Below are positions 59,458-64,000 of a DNA stretch of 64,000 bases, in pieces. Each line of letters starts with the position of its first letter. Positions within the stretch are counted from its first letter, which is position 1. The stretch is from Oscillospiraceae bacterium (lineage in GTDB: Bacteria; Bacillota; Clostridia; Oscillospirales; Oscillospiraceae): contig JAFSEW010000004.1 of assembly GCA_017435525.1 (NCBI GenBank), positions 1-64,000 of the forward strand, in the 5' to 3' direction. The notes under the pieces are model-generated. The model had not been told where the DNA came from, made no database searches, and saw only the letters and a list, made by a program, of their open reading frames with translations. Position numbers and translations under genes: made by a program.

Positions 59458-59898
59458 ATGAAAATTGCTGTTGCATGCGATCACGGCGCATTGGACCTGA
59501 AGAACAAGGTCAAGGCCCATCTGGAAGCGGCGGGCCACGAAGTGGAAGATTTCGGTACCCACACCCTGGCCAGCTGCGATTACCCCGACTATGCAGCCCC
59601 TGCTGCCAGAGCAGTTGCCGAAGGCAAGTGCGATAAGGGCATCGTGATGTGCACCACCGGTATCGGCGTGTCCGTGGTGGCCAATAAGATCGACGGCGTG
59701 CGCTGCGCACTGCTGCACGACCTGATGACTGCCAAGCTGACCCGTGAGCACAACGATACCAATGTGATGGCTCTGGGCGCAGGTGTTGTGGGCGAGATGC
59801 TGGCCCTGCAGCTGGTGGATACCTGGCTGGGTACCGAGTTCTCCCACAATGAGCGTCACCAGCGCCGGATCGACAAGGTCATGGCTCTGGAAGGCTAA
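59458..59898 (+). CDS. rpiB: Ribose-5-phosphate isomerase B (RpiB/LacAB family)
   Basis: Interconverts ribose-5-phosphate and ribulose-5-phosphate. A 146-residue protein: IAVACDHGALDLKNKVKAHL, DFGTHTLASCDYPDYA, IVMCTTGIGVSVVANKIDGV (here TTG in place of the common GTG/GSG in the active loop), LTREHNDTNVMALGAGVVG. GGAG precedes the ATG 18 bases after the SDR gene, so they may be co-transcribed. Confidence 0.92.
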   Translation: MKIAVACDHGALDLKNKVKAHLEAAGHEVEDFGTHTLASCDYPDYAAPAARAVAEGKCDKGIVMCTTGIGVSVVANKIDGVRCALLHDLMTAKLTREHNDTNVMALGAGVVGEMLALQLVDTWLGTEFSHNERHQRRIDKVMALEG

Positions 59899-59957
59899 GA
59901 AACGCAATCAAAAGGGGCGTCGCGGCGCTCCTTTTGTGTTACCGAAGGAGCAAAAAC

Positions 59958-60260
59958 ATGTTTAAGGACAGACAGGAAGCTTTGAAAGCCCTGGAGGCGG
60001 AGCTTCTGCGGGAAGAACAGGAAGAAACACAGCTGCCGGAAGAAGTGCCGGAGGAACCGGTATACCGTAATTATTCCAATGATTACGGCCGGCTGCATGC
60101 CTATAACCGGGATGTGGAAGACGCGGACCTGGATGATTTTGTGCAGCAGGTGCACACCGCAGGAAACCGCAGCCGAGTGATGGGCCGGGTGGCCCTGGCG
60201 CTGGCGCTGCTGGCTGCGGCCTGTATCCTGCTGGCGGTTTGCGCCGTGCGGTATTGGTAA
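59958..60260 (+). CDS. Small membrane protein of unknown function
   Basis: A 100-residue protein with a Glu-rich N-terminal half (LEAELLREEQEETQLPEEVP), a middle YSNDYGRLHAYNRDVEDADL and one C-terminal membrane helix (VALALALLAAACILLAVCAV) ending RYW. It is probably tail-anchored with the acidic part in the cytoplasm. GAAGGAG precedes ATG 59958. It is 10 bases before gluQ and likely in one transcript. Not recognised. Confidence 0.75.
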   Translation: MFKDRQEALKALEAELLREEQEETQLPEEVPEEPVYRNYSNDYGRLHAYNRDVEDADLDDFVQQVHTAGNRSRVMGRVALALALLAAACILLAVCAVRYW

Positions 60261-60270
60261 GGAGTGCGCT

Positions 60271-61182
60271 ATGGAAAAACCTGTAGGACGGTTTGCCCCC
60301 ACCCCATCCGGACGGATGCACCTGGGCAATGTATTCGCGGCGCTGATCGCCTGGCTTTCTGTGCGCAGCCGTAACGGCAGTCTGGTGCTGCGGATGGAGG
60401 ATCTGGATACCCAGCGCACCAGCGCGGAATTTGCACAGACCCTCCGGGATGACCTGAAGTGGCTGGGCCTTACCTGGGATGTGGAAACCCCGCCCCAGAG
60501 TCAGCGCAGCGTCGTGTATGACCGGTATTTTGAAAAACTCATGGATCTGGGGCTGCTGTATCCCTGCTACTGCACCCGGAGCCAGCTGCATAATGTCAAT
60601 GCCCCCCATCTGTCCGACGGAACATATGTGTATCCCGGCACCTGCCGGGAGCTGCAGACGCCGCCTGCCGGAAGGCTGCCCGCATGGCGGGTAAAGGTGC
60701 CGGACAGGGACTATGAACTGACGGATATGGGCCGGGGATACTATCGGCAGAATCTGCTGCGCGAATGCGGCGATTTTGTGGTGCGCCGGGCTGACGGCGT
60801 GTATGTGTATCAGCTGGCCGTCACCGTGGATGACGGGGAAGCCGGGGTTACAGAAGTGGTAAGAGGCATGGATCTGCTGGGCAGTGCCCCCCGGCAGATG
60901 TATCTGCAGGAGCTGCTGGGGTTCCGGCATCCTGCTTATGGCCATGTGCCCATGCTGATGGCACCGGACGGACGGCGTCTGAGCAAGCGGGACAAGGATC
61001 TGGATCTGGGCTACCTGCGCAGCCACATTTCCGCGGAGCATCTGATCGGCACGCTGGCCTTTGCTTCCGGGCTGATTGAGAAACCGCAGGACATCAGCGC
61101 GGCGGAACTGGCAGCGGTATTCTCCTGGGAAAATCTGAACCGGGAGGATGTCTACCTGGATGCTGCAGCGCTGACTGTGTAA
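60271..61182 (+). CDS. gluQ: Glutamyl-Q tRNA(Asp) synthetase
   Basis: A GluRS-like enzyme without an anticodon-binding domain that attaches Glu to queuosine 34 of tRNA-Asp. A 303-residue protein with GRFAPTPSGRMHLGNVFAAL (HIGH-like HLGN), RMEDLDTQRTS, the zinc-binding CYCTRSQLHN ... YPGTCREL region, and RRLSKRDKDLD (KMSKS-like). The length and the lack of a C-terminal domain match YadB/GluQRS and exclude GltX. Confidence 0.92.
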   Translation: MEKPVGRFAPTPSGRMHLGNVFAALIAWLSVRSRNGSLVLRMEDLDTQRTSAEFAQTLRDDLKWLGLTWDVETPPQSQRSVVYDRYFEKLMDLGLLYPCYCTRSQLHNVNAPHLSDGTYVYPGTCRELQTPPAGRLPAWRVKVPDRDYELTDMGRGYYRQNLLRECGDFVVRRADGVYVYQLAVTVDDGEAGVTEVVRGMDLLGSAPRQMYLQELLGFRHPAYGHVPMLMAPDGRRLSKRDKDLDLGYLRSHISAEHLIGTLAFASGLIEKPQDISAAELAAVFSWENLNREDVYLDAAALTV

Positions 61183-61206
61183 ACTGCACAAAGAATTCCG
61201 GAGCAC

Positions 61207-61235
61207 TTGCAAAACGCTTCGGCAAAGTGTATAAT
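61207..61235 (+). promoter_or_regulatory. Promoter of the nucleotidyltransferase gene
   Basis: TTGCAA (61207-61212), exactly 17-bp spacer, TATAAT (61230-61235), 33 bases before the ATG. Confidence 0.75.
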
Positions 61236-61268
61236 ACAGGCATTCACATGGAAGGATGGTGACCGGAA

Positions 61269-62198
61269 ATGGCAAAGAAGCCGGTATTGGTGGTTATGGC
61301 CGCCGGTATGGGAAGCCGCTACGGCGGCCTGAAACAGATCGATCCCGTGGGCAGCTGCGGTGAGGCGATTCTGGATTATTCTTTGTTTGATGCCCACGCG
61401 GCAGGCTTTGAGACTGCTGTGATCATTATTAAAAAGGCTATTGAGGCAGACTTTATGGCAACCGTTGGAAAACGCCTGGAAAATTGCCCCATGGAGATCC
61501 GCTATGCCTATCAGGAGATTGATAAAGGTGTGCCGGAAGGCCTGTGTGTGCCGGAAGGCCGCACCAAGCCCTGGGGTACCAGCCACGCGGTGCTTTGCGC
61601 CGGGTCGGAAATTGGGGATGCACCCTTTGTGGCCATCAATTCCGATGATTACTATGGCAAGTCTGCCTATCGGGTGGTATATGACCGGCTGTGTAAAGCC
61701 TGTGACGCAGATAAGTATGACTATTGCATGGTAGGCTACGCTGTGGGCAATACCGTTACAGAGAACGGCAGTGTCTCCCGGGGTGTGTGCCAGGTGGATG
61801 AAAATAACCGGCTGACCCAGGTGGTGGAGCGCACAAGAATTGCCAAGCAGGGAGATGCCATCCGCTTTACAGAGGACGGCGAAACCTGGGAAGATCTGAC
61901 CTTCGATACGCCGGTATCCATGAATATGTGGGGCTTTACCCCCAGCTTCCTGAAAGAGCTGGAAGCCCGGTTCCCGGTGTTCCTGGAGAAGAATGTCCCG
62001 GCCAATCCCTTGAAGGCGGAGTTCTTCCTGCCCTCCTCTGTCAGTGAATTGCTGGAAGAGGGGAAAGCAACGGTGGAAATGCTGCGTTCTTTCGATAAGT
62101 GGTACGGCGTTACCTACGCGGCAGACAAGCCTCAGGTAGTTGCGGCGCTGCGCGCCATGACCGAAGCCGGGCAATACCCCGACGGACTGTGGAAATAA
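61269..62198 (+). CDS. Sugar-phosphate nucleotidyltransferase family protein
   Basis: A 309-residue NTP-transferase: VLVVMAAGMGSRYGGLKQID (GxGxRxG-like loop), SHAVLCAGSEIGDAPFVAIN then SDDYYGKSAY (metal-binding D), MVGYAVGNTVTENG and TPVSMNMWGFTPSFL. It resembles UTP/dTTP-hexose-1-phosphate transferases, but the sugar and nucleotide are not defined. It has its own promoter and is the first gene after gluQ; the zinc-ribbon gene follows after 47 bases. Confidence 0.85.
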   Translation: MAKKPVLVVMAAGMGSRYGGLKQIDPVGSCGEAILDYSLFDAHAAGFETAVIIIKKAIEADFMATVGKRLENCPMEIRYAYQEIDKGVPEGLCVPEGRTKPWGTSHAVLCAGSEIGDAPFVAINSDDYYGKSAYRVVYDRLCKACDADKYDYCMVGYAVGNTVTENGSVSRGVCQVDENNRLTQVVERTRIAKQGDAIRFTEDGETWEDLTFDTPVSMNMWGFTPSFLKELEARFPVFLEKNVPANPLKAEFFLPSSVSELLEEGKATVEMLRSFDKWYGVTYAADKPQVVAALRAMTEAGQYPDGLWK

Positions 62199-62245
62199 TC
62201 GGGATCGCGGTATCATTTGTATACATGTAGAAAGGGGGCGTGCTT

Positions 62246-63535
62246 ATGGCATTTTGCCCGAAATGCGGGACACAGAATAATGAAGGTTCCTGCTTTTGCG
62301 TCAGATGTGGCGCAGTCATTGCGCTGCCGCCCCAGAATGGGCGGAGAACCCGGGGAATATCCAAGTATTTCCCGTGCATGATACTGATTTTTGTGGCCCT
62401 GCTTCTGGGCCTGCTTCTGGGTGCGCTGGGTATGCGCTGGATGATGAACCGGCAGGGAATCCCTGTAGGTCCTGCCCAGATGCAAAACAGCACCTCAGAA
62501 CCTGCCTTCACACAGCCGCCTGCAGACAACACAGTTCTGGAAAAGAATCCTGAAGAAATGCAGCCGCAGGAAACCGTTGCGCAGACACTTCCTCAGGAAA
62601 CGGAGCCTGCCGCAACCGTTCCGCCGGAAACCATGGCCACAGAGCCGGAGATTCTGGCATACTGCAACGCCTGCAAATCCTGGAGAACCGATGTGGAGAA
62701 CTGGATGTGCCCGGACTGCGCCAAAGAGGGCGGTAAGTGCAGCCAGTGCGGAGAGCGTGTCTCCAAATTGGAGGACGGCCTTTGTGCCCAGTGCCAGCCT
62801 CAGGAAGAAACTGCAGCGTGTGCCTATTGCGGGGAAGAATTCCCCCGCAGCGAGCTGCATGAAGAAACAGGCCTGTGCGAAGCATGCAGTGAGAATGTGG
62901 TAGTCTGCAAGGGCTGCGGAAAACTGACGGATGACCATTTTGAAGGGTACTGCACAGAGTGTGAGCCCTGGGGCGGCGCAGGTGTGCCGGAGGAAAGCTG
63001 CGTCCGGTGCGGAAAGCCTTCCTATGAGCTGGTAAATGGCGTGTGCCCGGATTGTGCAGAGCTGGAAGTGCTGTCGTTTTGCCAGGCATGTAAAATGTGG
63101 AGTACCGGCGTGAAGGATGGACTGTGCGCCATTTGTGCCAGAGAGGGCGGTAAATGCAGCCAGTGCGGTCAGCTGGTCTCCAAGCTGAAAGACGGAATCT
63201 GTGCCCGGTGCGGATCTGAGGAAGAGCTTGTGACATGCGCCTACTGCCACGGAGAATTCCTGCGCAGTGAAGTGGACGAAGCATCCGGCCTGTGCGGAGA
63301 GTGCAGTTGGTATGTGGGAGTCTGCCAGGGTTGCGGAAAGCTGTCGGCGGATCTGCTTGATGGGTACTGCCCGGCGTGTGCGCCCGGGAGCCATACAGAA
63401 GTTCCGGAGGAAAGCTGCAGTCTGTGCGGCACACCTTCCCAGGACCTGGTGGATGGCGTTTGCCCCGCCTGCGCGGAACCTGCGGAAGCCACAGACGGCG
63501 CGGCTGAACCAACCGATGCTGCGGCAACAACATAA
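62246..63535 (+). CDS. Membrane protein with eleven CxxC-CxxC zinc ribbons in tandem repeats
   Basis: A 429-residue protein. An N-terminal zinc ribbon (FCPKCGTQNNEGSCFCVRCG) precedes one membrane helix (about 41-65; MILIFVALLLGLLLGALGM), a Pro/Gln/Glu/Thr-rich linker, then two homologous units of about 139 residues (from 136 and from 275), each with ten CxxC motifs in the same order, e.g. GGKCSQCG ... SKLxDGxCAxC and VCxGCGKL. The repeats imply duplication. Topology predicts the repeats outside the membrane. Function is unknown. ATG 62246 has AAAGGGGG seven bases upstream. Confidence 0.8.
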   Translation: MAFCPKCGTQNNEGSCFCVRCGAVIALPPQNGRRTRGISKYFPCMILIFVALLLGLLLGALGMRWMMNRQGIPVGPAQMQNSTSEPAFTQPPADNTVLEKNPEEMQPQETVAQTLPQETEPAATVPPETMATEPEILAYCNACKSWRTDVENWMCPDCAKEGGKCSQCGERVSKLEDGLCAQCQPQEETAACAYCGEEFPRSELHEETGLCEACSENVVVCKGCGKLTDDHFEGYCTECEPWGGAGVPEESCVRCGKPSYELVNGVCPDCAELEVLSFCQACKMWSTGVKDGLCAICAREGGKCSQCGQLVSKLKDGICARCGSEEELVTCAYCHGEFLRSEVDEASGLCGECSWYVGVCQGCGKLSADLLDGYCPACAPGSHTEVPEESCSLCGTPSQDLVDGVCPACAEPAEATDGAAEPTDAAATT

Positions 63536-63571
63536 AATAAGCCCTGTGCCTTATGGCACAGGGCTTATTTT
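63534..63571. terminator. Bidirectional terminator between the zinc-ribbon and serpin genes
   Basis: 17-bp stem AAAATAAGCCCTGTGCC / GGCACAGGGCTTATTTT with a TTAT loop. Confidence 0.9.
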
Positions 63572-64000
63572 ATGGCTGGTTGACGGCACCCGCAAACAGG
63601 GGAATGCCGCTGTTGGTGATCACAAAGAGGAAGGGTCTGTCCAGAATAAAATCGATGATCTCTTCCGGAGGCGCGGCAGCGCCGGCACCGGGTATCTCGA
63701 TATAGGCCGCGGCGGTAACGCCCTTTTCGTCAATGGCTACCCGCAGCGACTGGTTGGCACCGGTGATGCAGGCGGGGCCTTCCAGAGCCTGGGTGAAATC
63801 CGCGGTCTCAAAGCTGAAAATATCTGTGATGCCCATGGCTTGCAGACCCTCTTTCAGATCTGCCTGGGCGCTGATGTCGAATTTCGGCACCGAGAGATTG
63901 ACCTTCATATATTTGCAGTTGCCCTGTTCCTCGGTGTAGCCGGTGTGGGAAATCATGTCCCAGTATTGCCCCTCCCGGAGCACATCTTCCGTAGTCTTAC
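63570..64000 (-). CDS. Serpin family protease inhibitor, C-terminal part (partial)
   Basis: The frame is open to the window end on the minus strand. The visible 140 or so residues match the serpin C-terminus: VNLSVPKFDISAQADLKEGL, MGITDIFSFETADFT, the reactive-loop hinge RVAIDEKGVTAAAYIEIP, and the final FILDRPFLFVITNSGIPLFA. The hinge is small-residue-rich, which fits an inhibitory serpin. The N-terminus, including any signal peptide, lies outside the window. Bacterial serpins of gut anaerobes are often exported and block host or microbial serine proteases. Confidence 0.88.
   Translation of the reverse strand, partial: KTTEDVLREGQYWDMISHTGYTEEQGNCKYMKVNLSVPKFDISAQADLKEGLQAMGITDIFSFETADFTQALEGPACITGANQSLRVAIDEKGVTAAAYIEIPGAGAAAPPEEIIDFILDRPFLFVITNSGIPLFAGAVNQP

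Overview
The window looks like a chromosomal segment of a spore-forming, Gram-positive anaerobe of the class Clostridia. An Oscillospirales/Ruminococcaceae-type genome is my best guess, inferred from gene content and not tested by any search. The reasons are the sporulation genes spoVT, yabP and yabQ, consistent AGGAGG ribosome sites, a glgC-glgD-glgA glycogen operon, DeoR/MarR/PadR regulators, rny, and many compact hairpin terminators. Most genes are fairly GC-rich with strong codon bias, which produces long but meaningless open frames on the opposite strand.

Layout. (1) 1-2818: end of an ABC ATPase and a permease fused to a CPBP protease. (2) 2953-11350: an accessory stretch bounded by a tRNA-Leu 3' fragment and an intact tRNA-Leu. 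It holds an ABC/lipoprotein operon with a membrane-anchored HTH regulator, a decayed large serine recombinase, and a visibly AT-rich two-gene cassette (Trypco1-like protein plus HEXXH metallopeptidase). (3) 11454-16480: flavodoxin, rny, a PadR/DUF2812 pair and a duplicated-domain lipoprotein. (4) 16521-21652: an OCD-family enzyme and a glycerol-3-phosphate-oxidation-like operon with its divergent DeoR regulator. (5) 21717-23849: hydrolase, small membrane protein and spoVT, with a duplicated spoVT upstream region. (6) 24022-28791: marR, a two-gene ABC exporter and dapF. (7) 28934-32411: M3-like peptidase lipoprotein, HD hydrolase, PPTase, TatD. (8) 32841-38880: glgCDA, a GH13 amylase and a small Cys-rich protein. 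(9) 38895-44910: thrB and thrC divergent from hom-lysC-asd. (10) 44961-49862: metallophosphoesterase, MATE, mgtE. (11) 50243-57152: DeoR regulator, triple-lipoyl E2, fused E1, SGNH hydrolase, lplA. (12) 57199-60260: yabP-yabQ-divIC-S1, SDR, rpiB, small membrane protein. (13) 60271-64000: gluQ, nucleotidyltransferase, an 11-zinc-ribbon membrane protein and the end of a serpin.

How the genes work together. hom, lysC, asd, thrB and thrC cover aspartate to threonine, and dapF adds a lysine/peptidoglycan step. The glg genes make and probably recycle glycogen. The E2/E1 genes plus lplA form a lipoylated 2-oxoacid dehydrogenase lacking a local E3. Repeats are prominent: four copies of a roughly 100-bp paired-hairpin element lie between genes, and two different palindromes sit at the same spot in the duplicated spoVT leader. 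The most unusual accessory content is the Trypco1-like/metallopeptidase pair in the recombinase- and tRNA-associated stretch, which may be a biological-conflict (defence) module.
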